A DNA stretch of 64,000 nt from Epiperipatus broadwayi (taxonomy: Eukaryota; Onychophora; Udeonychophora; Euonychophora; Peripatidae), in NCBI GenBank assembly GCA_028023455.1, contig JAQFVV010000445.1, forward strand, positions 310,001 to 374,000, read 5' to 3'. Under the pieces are notes generated by a model. The model searched no databases, had not been told where the DNA came from, and worked only from the letters and a program-made list of their open reading frames with translations. Position 1 is the stretch's first letter. Each line of letters starts with the position of its first letter. A program made the translations under genes and the position numbers. Of this stretch, positions 24,601 through 36,500 are shown one piece after another.

Positions 24601-25344
24601 ATATTTAAAATTGTCTAATAAAATGAAAGATTATAAAATTATAAATATAAATCAGTATAAATTATCTTTTTATAAAAGTTAAATTCTTAAAAATAATGAT
24701 CCATTGAGATTATTTAATTTTAATTATTTTATTCAACAGAAATTTGGTAAATATTTAAATAAATAGATACCAAATATTTTAGAATATGAAGAATTTTGTA
24801 TAAGAAATACAGATACTATTATAAACACATTAAACAATATAAAATTGATTACGAGGCAAAAAATTTTCAATGGATTCCAAGATTTAAAAGTATTCAAATA
24901 TTAATAAAAATTTAAATTAATTAACATAATAAATATTATAAAAGATTTAACATTAATACATAAAAGTTAATATTTCAAATACAATAATGAATTTTGAAGT
25001 ATATATAATTGGTGGGTTAATAACTTAATGTCATCAATATTTTAAATGAATTAGAAAGTATTATAATTAAAAAAATAATTAATCAAGTAATAAATCTATT
25101 ATTCTAGATATATAGATGATATTTTAATAATTGATAATAAAAGAACTACGAATAATATTTTTGATTCTATTAATAATATATATATATATATTATTATTAT
25201 TAAATTTGTAAAAGTAGAATTTGATGACAAAATTAAATAGTTAGATATAGAAATTCACATAGATAGATTGACACCAAAATTATATTAAAACATTTTATTA
25301 AAGAAAAAAACAATCCTACACAAAATATGGCAGTGTTTTTTAAA

Positions 25345-28300
25345 AATTAAATAATAATAATAAGTAATAAGCAGTCACTCAGACATGAGTATGGTCATCT
25401 AATGCCCCCTCCCCGCAAAGAAGAGAGAAAAAAAGATTTTAAAATAAGTGAAAATATGTGAACCACGTATATGTTCCTATACAGGCCATGCTAAACTAAT
25501 GTTCAGTTTACTTGATATTTTAAAGTGTTGTCTTTTAGTTTTCAATACTATGATCTAATTGTAGCTCTCAAATATAATGCACTGCTTAAGTCTGTATTTG
25601 AGATAATCCTTATAGTGTAGAAGGGCTCTATCTTTTCTATAAAATCCATGTTCAAATTTACCATAAATATTCTATTAGAAAGTGTTCCATTGTTCATTTG
25701 TTTTACATATCCAATCTACTGAAGATGTAATTTTACAATTGTGGACTCAATAGTGTCATAATCTGCAAGTTGATGAACATATTGACTGTTTTTCTGATCT
25801 TGTTATTGTATTCTGAAAATTTTACAGAAAATAAAACTTTAATAATGCTTTTGTGTTGGCCTGTTATAGTGTCTATGTTTCACATCCATACAATAAACTA
25901 GGTAAAATAAAAGCTTTTGTATACAGTTAAATTAGTGGCAGAAGTTATCTCTTTTGTTAAAAACAGCAGCAGTACATTGGGAATATATGTTGAACTTTAA
26001 CATCTAAGTCCATCTTTCTACTTATAAAACTACCAAGACATTTAAACTGTTTTACATTCTCAATTTGGTAAATATCCAAGCTGTATGTTGCTGATAATTT
26101 TTTTATCACTGATTTAATAGAAAACTTGAACATTAATTAATAAACTGAGGTAAGCTGCATTCAAACATTAAGAACACTGTATATATTATCTTTTGAATTG
26201 CCAAAAATAGCACTATCATCAGCATATTGTAAATTCAGAATCCACAAAATTGAAATTCTTGTCTGCTTTTATCCAATTCAAGTTAACAATTCCCCATAAA
26301 ATCTGTATCTTATGTTGATCTCTGTTTGATTAAGTTGTGAATTAATTCTGCCAAAGACCACTGTCTTAAAAATTGAAAACAATAGTGGATACAGTGCACA
26401 TCCTTGTTTAACACTATTTTTTATTTCATTTGCCTTGGGAATTTCACCTGTAAAAACACTTCTTAGAAGATGTATAATATAAATAAATTTTGATAGACCA
26501 TCAACTCACTTCAAACAATGCCATAAACCTATTCTATTAATTGAATCAAATGTCTTGACCAAATCAATAAAAGCAATATATAAAGGATTCCTTTGTTCCT
26601 GACAGTATTCTTGCATATGTCTGAGAACAAAAATTATATCTATATTGCTTCTTAATTACCTAGAACCACATTTGGTTGCTGGAAACTATTCATCTATAAC
26701 TGGAAGCAATCGATTCAATAAAATTCTTGAAAGCATTTTGCTGTAGGAGACAACAATTATATTCCATTAAAATTATCAAAATCTTGTCTATTCTTTTTGG
26801 TTTTAAAAACTGGAACTGTAAAAGCATCCTTAAGAGCATATTCCTAAAAAATTCCAATATTTTTAAATCAAATATATCATCACCATATTTTAAAATTCTC
26901 CAGGTATTTGATCAGGATATGCAGCCTTTCCACTTTCAAGAAAATAAAAAGCTGTTTTCACTTCATTAAACTAAATATCTTCATCCAAATCTAAATGAGT
27001 AGACTAAAAAATGATATAAGTCATCATATCAATTATTATATATTATTCAAAATATAATCAAAATACTCTTTTCACCTGTTGAAAATATCATTATCATTGT
27101 ATAAGAATGTCTCATTGCTGTATTTAATAGAATTCTGATACCATTTTTTATATTTGTATATTGTTCTAAGCACATCAAAAAAAATCTAGAATGACCACAA
27201 TGAATTGTCTTTGCAGTTTTAATCCATTAATCATTTAAGCCTTCTTGTCAATCATCAAGCTTATATATTCAGATCATTACACATTCAATCTATCATTTTT
27301 TAAGCAGAAAATATCACATATTTTATTTTAATGAAATCATTAATAATATGATTATTGTCAGAAAATCAATCATGATTCTTCTTTTTTAATGTCCAAAAAT
27401 AAATTTATTTCTATCCATAATAATAATAATAATAATGGTAATATGGAAGTTTTGAAAATGTAAGCAATTTTAGTGTTTTAAAAGCTGTTGAAATTTAGTA
27501 CATAGATTATATTTTTTCTAAAAAATGAATATAAGTTTTTTTGTGATGATAATTAAAATAATATCTATTTTTAATGCAACTTTATTTTTAATCTAAGAAC
27601 ATACTAATCTAAGATCTGTCCAAAAATCTGAGTTTGTAAGTTTTCCATTAATGTGAACTTCTCTTGTATTCTGTCTCAGTAATGTAATTTATTAAATACC
27701 ATTATGTTGAATGTGAATATATCCTTCTTTCTGTGTAGCAGTTTTTCCTCAACAAAGTGTTTGAAATAGTCAATACATGTGTTGTGCATAAATTCAATAA
27801 TAACAATCCATTTGAATTTACACCCACATTATTTCCAATAACTTTAGGGCAAAGTCTACTATTTGTACCAAGACATGCATTAAAGTCACCAAGAAGAAAA
27901 ATTCCATCCTTCAATGATATTGCTATAAGAATGCTATCCAACTATGAATAAAAGCTTTTCTTCTTCGAATTTTCTAAATTTAATGTTGGAGCATAAATAA
28001 AATAGTTTTTAGTACCCTTATGCAAAGCAAGTTTAAATCATTAACTTTTCATTGATACAACAAAGAATTTTAATAATAGACATTAATTAGGTTTTACAGC
28101 ATCCAATATGATACATTCTTCTTTCACTGACTGATTTGCCTTTCCAAACAAACTTATATCCATCCATATATTAATTTTGACAGTTCCTCCATAAGTGCAG
28201 TCCTCCATTCTGGTCCTGAATGATTTGTGTCAAATAAAGTTTGCACATTCCATATATCTATATTTAGGAAAAAAATGCATTTATATTTGTGATACTTATC

Positions 28301-28870
28301 TTTGGTACAACCACTTTCTCTTACTAAATCACTGCTATTGATATTATTTTTACTAATCTTATTATTTTTACTTCTGAAATGAGTAATCTTCCAGACATGA
28401 TAATCTAACCAGACTATGTAAAGAGATCATTTTAGATCTTACTTTCTAAACCCTTCTCAGCAGAAGCTTTTTTAATGGACTAACTAAACAGTTTTTGCCA
28501 GCTAAAATTCCTATATAACTCAAATCCTATTCAAAACTGTACTGCCTCAAAAAGTCACAACTAATAATTTCTAGTCTGGCCTTGTCATTGCTATCTTAAT
28601 TCTAAGGGATTGAGCTTTAAAAAAGGACAAAAAACAATGTCGGAGGCAGAAATGTTGTCATATAGTTAAATAATAAAAATATTGTTGCACAAACACACAA
28701 TCCCATTGCCACAGCTATAAGATTACAATACCATGAGAGACTTACAATGGTTGGATTCTATGATAACATAGAGAGAGACAAGTCTGTTTGTATCAGAAAT
28801 AATACCTACACTTTAATAAATCAATATTTTATCCTACAAGACAGTAGGAGCAGTTAGCTGGGCACTGTTT
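25345..28870 (-). pseudogene. LINE, near full length, minus strand (copy 1)
   Basis: Read on the minus strand from about 28870, the endonuclease contains FLLGDFNACLGT (27867-27902) inside an open stretch of 79 codons. The reverse transcriptase has IAFIDLVKTFDSINRIG near 26530-26590 (motif A Asp present), NSVKQGCALYPLLF near 26390-26430, and QYADDSAIFG at 26200-26230 with the catalytic pair intact. Next come NVKQFKCLGSFIS and SLLYGCET near 25860-26070, and a KDYLKYRLKQC segment near 25590, typical of the LINE C-terminus that precedes a Cys/His motif. There are numerous stops and shifts. A sister copy lies at 33.5-36.7 kb in the same orientation. The clade is not certain; the motif order fits a LINE with an apurinic-type endonuclease and no RNase H. 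Confidence 0.8.
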
Positions 28871-29177
28871 ATTTGATGTTCATAGTTGGTATTCATATCT
28901 AAAGATCATTCCACTATTTGTTACTTATGGAGTCTGTTAATAGTTGAAGAGCAGCACCTGACAAATGTAGTAATGATAAATATAATGCAGATAAAAATGC
29001 ATCAGAATTACAAAAGTAACAGTTTATTTATTTATATAAAGATAATGGATATAACTCTAAAAATGTTTAAAATGTACTTTTTAATTGTAAGAAATCTATG
29101 TTAAATAATATTTTATGCAAATTTCTTACAATGATAATATTTTAAGACAGTGTGTAATTGTCCTATACTGATTGTTT
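28871..29177. other. AT-rich spacer
   Basis: No gene is seen. The 72-codon open frame here has no recognisable feature. Confidence 0.5.
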
Positions 29178-29895
29178 CTATATGTAATTAGAGGAATTTG
29201 AACTCAGGATTTTTCAGTCTATTCATACATAATCCACAATATATGTATTTTATGCAAAATGAGCACTCATCAGTTGGACCAGATCATACTCTCCCAACAC
29301 ATATATACAATCAGTGCTCGGATTATATTAAGATAGCAATTCTTCAAACTTTTATAGATAGGGATTAATCTTCTCACCCTTCTAACTATTCAACCATCCA
29401 CTACATTAAAAAACCAATGATGGAACACTACAGCCCTTTTTGGATTTGATATTGTTGTCATATCTATGAGACATTACATCAATCTAATCCTTTATATTAT
29501 CAGATCATTACATATCCATATATATTAGTAGCAGAGATATAAGCTAAACTTATACTAAGATTTTATCTGTTTCCACACAATATGTAATTCTAAAACAAAA
29601 TGTAATTTGCTTATATTGGATGTAATTAATTAGAGAAATTTGAAACCAAAATTTTTCAGACTATTCATCCTCCACTCCATCTTAATCATCTAATACACAT
29701 GACCACACACATGTGAAGAAGATACATGATTCCCAAAATACATATTTCATGCAGAACCTGCACCCATTGTTTGGGACAGATCTTAATATTTCACCCATAT
29801 ATACAGTCAGCCCTTGGTTTATATTAAGATAGCAATTCCTCAAACATCAATAGACAGGTTTCAGTCTTCTTACCCTTCTAACTATTCAACTATAT
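29178..29895 (-). mobile_element. Hammerhead repeat, head-to-tail dimer, decayed cores
   Basis: Two units lie head to tail on the minus strand, 497 bp apart measured at the ribozyme. Shared blocks include AGATAGCAATTCYTCAAAC, TCTTCTYACCCTTCTAACTA and AATTTGAAMYCARRATTTTTCAG. In unit one (core at 29267-29273) CTGATGA is intact but the first base of GAAA is changed to A. In unit two (29764-29770) GAAA is intact but the CTGATGA box is mutated to ACAATGG. Neither should cleave. Unit two is cut short at about 29895 relative to unit one. Confidence 0.75.
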
Positions 29896-30044
29896 TTTTT
29901 GTTTGTTTACTTTTTTGTCAAATTATTAAATATTTGCTTCTTAAAAGTATATGGTGTTTACATTTAGATATCGCTATATATTTGTTTTTAAAAAGTAAAT
30001 TAGTTCAGCTGAAAATTCATGTAACATTCACATTATATATGGAA

Positions 30045-30145
30045 TGCCTATCAGCAATAACTATTATTTGTTATTTTTTATTGAAAAAGTTCATTGCCTA
30101 TCAGCAATAACTATTATTTGTTGTTATTTTTTATTGAAAAAGTTT
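30045..30145 (+). repeat. 50-bp tandem duplication
   Basis: GCCTATCAGCAATAACTATT begins at 30046 and again at 30096. The following TTATTTTTTATTGAAAAAGT is also repeated, with a 3-bp difference (GTT). A recent local duplication. Confidence 0.85.
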
Positions 30146-30270
30146 ATTTTTAATATCTCAAAAAAAAATTTAATCATTTGAATTTATGGTTTATTAAAAT
30201 GTGTCTTTCAACATACATATTTGATAGTATTTTTTTTCTTCTTTTTTCATATAATACATTTTTAATTAAA

Positions 30271-31283
30271 TTACGATAGAATGACAGCCTGTTAAGCTAA
30301 ATTGCGCAGATGCTGTGAGAATGTTGTTAATAAATGAATACCTTCGAACAACCACATGATATAGTATTTATATAAGAGTAAAAGGAATCCCTCTTACTCC
30401 TACAACTCAAATGTTTATATATGAGCAAATCTAAAGTAGTTGTAACGAAGGCGTGACTACATAATAGTCACTTTAAATTACTATATATAATGTCTGTATG
30501 AATGGCGCGAATGAAATTTTCTAGAATTTACTGAACGCCACTCCAAACGAAACTAAATCATATACGAATAAGCATTTATTTTATAACGTCTTGCGTGCGA
30601 TTATAATTACGATAGAATGACAGCCTGTTAAGCTAAATTGCGCAGATGCTGTGAGAATGTTGTTACTAAAGAATACCTTCGGACAACCACATGATATAGT
30701 ATTTATATAAGAGTAAAAGGAATCCCTCTTACTCCTACAACTCAAATGTTTATATATGAGCAAATCTAAAGTAGTTGTAACGAAGGCATGACTACATAAT
30801 AGTCACTTTAAATTACTATATATAATGTCTGTATGAATGGTATTCATTTATTAACAACATTCTCACAGCGTCTGCACAATTTAGCTTAACAGGCTGTCAT
30901 TCCATCGTAATTATAATTGCACGCAAGACGTTATAAAGTAAATGCTTATTCGTATATGATTTAGTTTCGTTTGGAGTGGCGTTCAGTAAATTCTAGAAAA
31001 TTTCATTCGCGCCATTCATACAGATATTATATATAGTAATTTAAAGTGACTATTATGTAGTCACGCCTTCTTTACAACTACTTTAGATTTGCTCATATAT
31101 AAACATTTGAGTTGTAGGAGTAAGAGGGATTCCTTTTACTCTTATATAAATACTATATCATGTGGTTGTTCGAAGGTATTCATTTATTAACAACATTCTC
31201 ACAGCGTCTGTGCAATTTAGCTTAACAGGCTGTCATTCTATCGTAATTATAATCGCACGCAAGACGTTATAAAATAAATGCTT
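30271..31283. mobile_element. 336-bp unit in direct then inverted array, 13-bp flanking repeat
   Basis: ACGATAGAATGACAGCCTGT starts at 30273 and again at 30609, giving a 336-bp period. At 30840/30841 the array switches strand: TATTCATTTATTAACAACAT begins at 30841 and 31177, again 336 bp apart, and is the reverse complement of part of the first units. About 1.7 direct units are thus followed by 1.3 inverted ones. ATTTTTAATTAAA flanks the array at 30258-30270 and 31284-31296, indicating insertion as one piece. In the inverted orientation each unit has a TATA-like CTTATATAAATACTATATC and an AATAAA string after ACGTTATAAA, as in an LTR or a small transcribed element. No protein is encoded. The type is unknown. 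Confidence 0.8.
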
Positions 31284-31290
31284 ATTTTTA

Positions 31291-31540
31291 ATTAAAGAAA
31301 AAGGAATTTACCTTTTTATCATATGTGCCTTGTATAATAACCCAATGTTATTGTCTTGAGTACAGAGTAGACTCTCAAATCCAAACACAAGACAGAGACT
31401 TTACAAAGATAAGAGTGGCTATCTTATTTTAGAAAATCTCTATCTTATGTTTAGGTTTGAGAGTCTCCTCTGTACTGAACATGACAGTAAGGCACATATG
31501 TTAAAAAGATAAAATTCTTTCTCTTTAATTTCATACAATC
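31291..31540. mobile_element. Foldback element next to the 336-bp array
   Basis: The left arm (31291-31410) has ATCATATGTGCCTTG, AGTACAGAG and GACTCTCAAATCCAAACACA. The right arm (about 31425-31540) is its reverse complement with mismatches. The outer ends (AATTAAAGAAAAAGG and its complement) overlap the right flanking repeat of the 336-bp array, so the array probably inserted at the edge of this older element. A diverged one-armed relative lies near 37.43-37.6 kb. Confidence 0.7.
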
Positions 31541-31954
31541 TATGTGCTTAATAAATAAATTTGAACATTACATATAACATTTTTTAGACTGAGATCTGAA
31601 ATAATATGCCTACTTTTGGTTACTTTATTTGTGTTTATTACTTTTTTTATATTTGCAAAGTTAATATTTTTTCTTAAGATTATATTTATTTTTTGAATTT
31701 ATGTTTCTAAAGAAATTTAACAAAAACTCTTTAAACAATTACATTTTTTTTATTTTATTAACTACCATGTATTCAATATCCATTATTACTTTTTATTATC
31801 TTACCACAGGGCCTCTATGTTTTTTTTTTTAAATTTTCTTCAATAATGTTTTCTAAGCCACAAGGTCTTTTTCTGGCCTATCTTTTAACTTTTCATCATT
31901 ACTCTATATTTTCCTTGCTTATTGGTGTATAATACATTCCAATACTAGAATATC
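31541..31954. other. AT-rich spacer
   Basis: No gene is seen; T runs only. Confidence 0.5.
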
Positions 31955-32360
31955 TCATTTAACACAAAGATACAACTCTCTGTACAGCAGTGTCACTTAG
32001 TGCAAGCCAGAGTAACCAATGAATGCAAAAAAATTTGTGCATAAAATCCCTATCTAGTGCTTACTCATCCAATATCCCCAGACTAGTTTTTGGCTTGTGG
32101 TTTTTATCAATGAAAAATCTTGGATCTAGGTGCAGAACTATCAGATTCTAGACTCCTCCCAGATAAATGCCACAATCTAAAACCTAGTTTGATATTAGAT
32201 GAAAAGACATTAGATAGGGATTTTATACACAACCCTTCTTGCATCCCTTGATTATAGTGACTTGCACTGAGTGGCATTACTGTATGAACAGTTTTTCCTC
32301 TGTGTTAATGAATTGTGTAAGCTTAAAGAATGGTGATCCTGTGATGTTTAGTGGTTAAAT
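31955..32360. mobile_element. Foldback family F, copy 2
   Basis: The halves are inverted: CTGTACAGCAGTGTCACTTA and AGTGCAAGCCAGAGTAA on the left, TTGCACTGAGTGGCATTACT and GAACAGTTTTTCCTCTGTG on the right. The centre has CCCAGACTAGTTTTTGGCTT and TCTTGGATCTAGGTGC. The right terminus is AAAGAATGGTGATCCTG then AGTGGTTAAAT, the same outer end as at 43.2 kb. Confidence 0.75.
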
Positions 32361-32827
32361 ATTATATTTAACAGTATTACAGCTTTTTTACACATATTTT
32401 TTTCTAGCTTTATATATTATTGACTTTTATATTTTATATTTACATACAGCTTTATAAATTTTCCATTCTTTTGTTCATGTTTCAATACTATATTTCAGAG
32501 TGTTTCACTAATATTATGTATCATATATTACTTTTAAACTCTATTTTCTATATTATTCTATTAGTTTCCCAGCCCTACATAATCTATCTCAGTTAGTACA
32601 TAGTAGATATGTCTGCCCATCCCTTGTATATGTATTAAATGGATTATGTTCTGTACATGAGGGGTCAGATTGACCTTCGGTCAACATGGGTGTGACAAGA
32701 ATCTCATCCTCAGGGTGGCCTTGAGCATTGAAGAGTTGGAGTGTGGAGTAGATTGATGACTGTCCATTAAAGTATGAGGTTTGCCTATCTTAATATATAT
32801 CTGAGCACTTATAGCATATATGTGTAG

Positions 32828-32897
32828 AGATGGTAATCTGGACCAACTGATGATTGCTGTTTTAGCATGAAATACATATATTGGTGATTATTTATCT
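32828..32897 (+). ncRNA. Type I hammerhead ribozyme with long stem I
   Basis: Core CTGATGA is at 32847-32853 and GAAA at 32869-32872. Stem I is the clearest in the window: CCAA/TTGG next to the core (32843-32846 with 32881-32884), an internal loop (TGGA opposite T), TAATC/GATTA (32834-32838 with 32886-32890), a GG/TTT loop, then AGAT/ATCT. Stem II is TGCT/AGCA with the loop GTTTT. Stem III is ATA/TAT with a CA loop, and the cleavage triplet is ATA. An internal loop in stem I opposite the stem II loop is the arrangement used for tertiary contacts in natural type I hammerheads. Confidence 0.85.
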
Positions 32898-33300
32898 TTT
32901 CAACATATATGTGTTCAAGTGTATCAGTGTTATGAGATAGCGTGGAGAGTGGTGGGTTGTGTGAAAGTTTGTGCCCATATACCCTATATATTACATATAT
33001 AAACACAAGTATATATAAGCCTGTGTGTTTCAGTTATTACATAGTAGAGATATCTTCTCATCCCTTGTATATGTATTAAATGGATTATGTCCTATACATG
33101 AGGGGTCAGATTGACCTTAGGTCAACATGGGTGTGACAAGAATCTCAGCCTCAGGGTGGCCTTTGAGCATTCCATCATCAGATTTTCAATTGGATGGATA
33201 GTTGAAGAGTTGGAGTGTGAAGTAGATTGAAGCCTGTCCATTAAAGTATGAGGATTGGCTATCTTAATATATACTGAACACTTATAGCATATATGTGTAG

Positions 33301-33370
33301 AGATGGTAATCTGGACCAACTGATGATTGCTGGTTTAGCCTGAAATATGGATATTGGTGATTATTTATCT
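33301..33370 (+). ncRNA. Type I hammerhead ribozyme, second unit of the dimer
   Basis: CTGATGA is at 33320-33326 and GAAA at 33342-33345. Stem I pairing strands are identical to those at 32828-32897. Stem II is reduced to GCT/AGC by one substitution. Stem III is AT/AT around ATGG, and the cleavage triplet is ATA before TTGG (33354-33357). The core is intact but the weaker stem II may slow cleavage. Confidence 0.75.
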
Positions 33371-33514
33371 TTTCGACATATATGTATTCAAGGGTATCAG
33401 TGTTATGAGATAGTATGGAGAGTAGTGGGTTGTGTGAAAGTCTGTGCTCATATACCTTATATATTACATATATAAACACAGGTATATATAAGCATGTGTG
33501 TTTCAGTTGATAAT

Positions 33515-36500
33515 TTATAATGTAAATAGGATTATCTTTTTCACAAAAATCATATTCAATTTACCAATATAATAACACTTTAAAAAATTCTTGTTTAGCC
33601 ATTTAATTTATATGTCAAATTTAATAAAAGTGTAAATTTACTATATTATCATTTTAAAAATTAGAGAATATAGTAATTGGTCTTACAATATTATCATTGT
33701 ATTTTTAAAATGTTATGGAGAATCTTTAAATGAAACTTTTTAATGATCTTATATGACATTAATTTGATATTCAAGTCTCACTCCCATATAATAAATTAGG
33801 TAAAATAATACTCAATTTTATTGTAATGGTTATTTCTTTGTAGTCAAATACTCTATTTTTTAATTTTTTAAAGCCTCAGAAGCTTACTAAAGTCCATGTT
33901 AGATCTCATGATCTAAGTCCATCTTTCTACTTATAAAACTACCAAGATATTTAAATTAGTTTACATTCTCAAGCTGCCAATCATCAAAGCTGAATATTGT
34001 TGAGGATTTAGCTGAAAGTTAAAAAAATTTCTAAGGATTTTTTTCTGTTGCTGACTCCTAACAAACATGATTTTTTAAAAAATATTAATTATTAAACAAA
34101 AGTATTTATATTTATATTTTATAACATAAATATCCTTTGTAAATCAGCTTTTTCATGGTCAAAAATAGCTCAATCACCAGTATACTGTAAAAATAGAATC
34201 AAAGAAGATGTTCTTGCTTTTATCTATAATTGGTTCAAATTTGCCATTTAACCTGTATGACATTTTAATTCCAGATTTATTGCACCACTTTTAAATAGTT
34301 CCAATTTGAAAACAATGTTAAACCAAGGACACACTAATGTTTAATATCAGTTTATATTTCAAATACTTCAAATTTTTCCAATTTCATTAATGACATTTTT
34401 TATTCCATCATGTAAAAGCAGACAACATAAATAAATTGTTAGATGATTAATTAATTTTAAACAAAGCCAAAGACTTGTTTAATTAATTAATATAAATACT
34501 TTGTCCACATCAGTGAGCAATTTATAAAATTCCTAGTTTGTTCCCAACACTATTCTTAAATTTTCCTGGCAACAAGAAACACCTATAGTGTTTCTTGTTT
34601 CTCTAAATCACAATAAGTCACTTGTGACTATTCAACTATGACTAAAAGCAATCAGTTCAATATAACTATTAAAAGTCCCTTTGCTCTAGTAGATAATAAT
34701 GATATCCCATGATAATATTGCATTCTTAACTATTCTCTTTATTTTAAAAAGTTAGAACAAAGGAAGCATCCTTAAGATGAGATGGCATAATTTCTGGAGT
34801 CTGTGTATTCTTAAAAACATTATATTTTTGAAACTAATATATTATCACCTTATTTTAAAACTTCTCCAAATATCTCATTAAGTTCCACAGTGATTTATTC
34901 ATAAAAATATAAAAGGTCTGTTTGGATTTCTTTAAGTTGGATATCTTTGTCCAATTCTATATAAATAGATAAATGGAATATACCATTAAAGGCTATTATA
35001 TCAATTCTTGTAACATTATTAAAAAAAAGTATCAAAATATTCCTTCTACCTGTTCAAAATATCATTGTCATCAATGGCCATGCTAAATTTAATAGGATTG
35101 TGATAATGTTTTTCATGTTTGTATATTGTTTTCAGTACATCAAACAAAATATTTAGAATTAACTTGAGCAGCAAATAACTGTATTATTTATACTTTTAAT
35201 CTATCAATCATTTTTAAGCCAAGTGGTGAATTTCTGCCTTAAATCTCTTTATTTATCATGAAACTCCAATTTAATGTATTGTTCTGAAATCAAAATATGC
35301 AACATTTTCCTTTCAATCAAATCACTAATAATTAAGATTAGTGTTAGAAAATCAGCCATGTTTCTTTTTTTAACAAACCTGTGAATAAATTTACTTAAAG
35401 CTAAAACATATATTTTCTCAAGACAATTCACCTCAGTAATAAGACAATTCCAAATGTTTAATTAACAATTGTACTGTTTAATATATCTTAAAATTTAGCT
35501 CATATAGTAGGTACTTCTACTGAGTAAATATTAATTTTTTTATGCATTTATCACATTAACCTTGGATTGTAAGAATCTATTACCCATCTACAATCTGGAG
35601 CTGAAAATGTATGCAGAATGTGAACTTTTGTATTCTGACTTCTATCTATGATGAAATCTATTAAAAAAGATTGTTTTGAAATAGATGCATTCATCTTCTT
35701 TAATAGCAATCATTTTGGCCAAACAAAGTATTTGTGATAGTCAATCTTTGTTTTATATGAAAATTTAATAATAACAGATTTTATGAATTTACAGCACCAA
35801 TATTGTTATTTCTAACAACTTGTGGCTATAGTCTACAATTTGTACTGCAACAACTATTAACATCTCAAAGAAGAAAAGTATGATCTTTTAATGGTATTGT
35901 TAGAGTGATATTCAGAAAAAGAAAAAAGCTTTCTCTGATTTCTCTTAATACATGGCTGGGGCATATGTTTTTAAAAAGTAAACACTGATACTATTGTGCA
36001 GGCCAAGTGTTAACATCATTAGCTATTTATTGATACAACAAGGAGTTTCAGAAATAGAAAATACTAAATAAAAAATTCAACTCCAAGTATTTTCATTTTA
36101 TATAATGATCTACTCTTCCAAAATAATTTGTATATATCTAACTATCTTATTAAATTTTCTTTCTGTAAAGAAATTTCCCTAAGAGCAGCGATATTCATCT
36201 TAAATCTTAGTTTTATTATGTTCTTGATGAGTTTGTATCAAATACAGATTATGCAATTCATGCCTCTACATTTAAAAAAAATAGATCTGTAATTTTTATC
36301 TTTAGTATGCCTTCTGCTTTATGACTACTTCTGAGAATATTATTTCTATCACTTTAATTAGTAATCAGGAAGACACAACAAACTAACCACATTATGTGAG
36401 ACAGGTTGTTTTTAGATTATACTTTTGCAAATTCCATTTATTTTTATAGACAGAGTCATTCATCCTGTGAACAAGTTTATTGAGTCAGAAATGCTATGTA

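Larger units (their letters stand above)
23901..25335 (+). pseudogene. Penelope-like reverse transcriptase, decayed, split by an insertion
   Basis: Recognisable remnants in order: YKGDKCNLFVFIY and DYIDRIEYEINKQKYNKLSN at 24095-24205, matching the KPADKGN..VVLD...DY segment of Penelope-like proteins; then, after the 24241-24600 insertion, NDPLRLFNFNYFI and KFGKYLNK near 24695-24765; then YYSRYIDDILIID at 25100-25135, motif C with the catalytic Asp pair; then KFVKVEFDDKIK.LDIEIHI near 25202-25265. Multiple stops and frameshifts make it inactive. It differs from the 46-50 kb Penelope-like element and probably belongs to another lineage of the group. No GIY-YIG part was recognised. Confidence 0.65.
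32590..33510 (+). mobile_element. Hammerhead repeat, head-to-tail dimer, 473-bp period
   Basis: Unit one is about 32590-33030 and unit two about 33031-33510; equivalent ribozyme bases are 473 bp apart (32847 and 33320). Both units begin with a TACATAGTAGA segment and TGTATATGTATTAAATGGAT, then ATGAGGGGTCAGATTGACCT and CTCAGGGTGGCC, and end with TATATATTACATATATAAAC. Unit one lacks about 35 bp (the CATTCCATCATCAG region) kept in unit two, so the units have diverged since they were joined. Short open frames in the minus direction are not credible genes. A dimer is what a template of rolling-circle or dimeric RNA would leave after reverse transcription. Confidence 0.85.

Noticed and set aside
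30500-30560. Hammerhead-like CTGAACG ... CGAAAC in the 336-bp unit
   Set aside because: The essential G and A after CTGA are absent and no stem II can form, so it is not a hammerhead.
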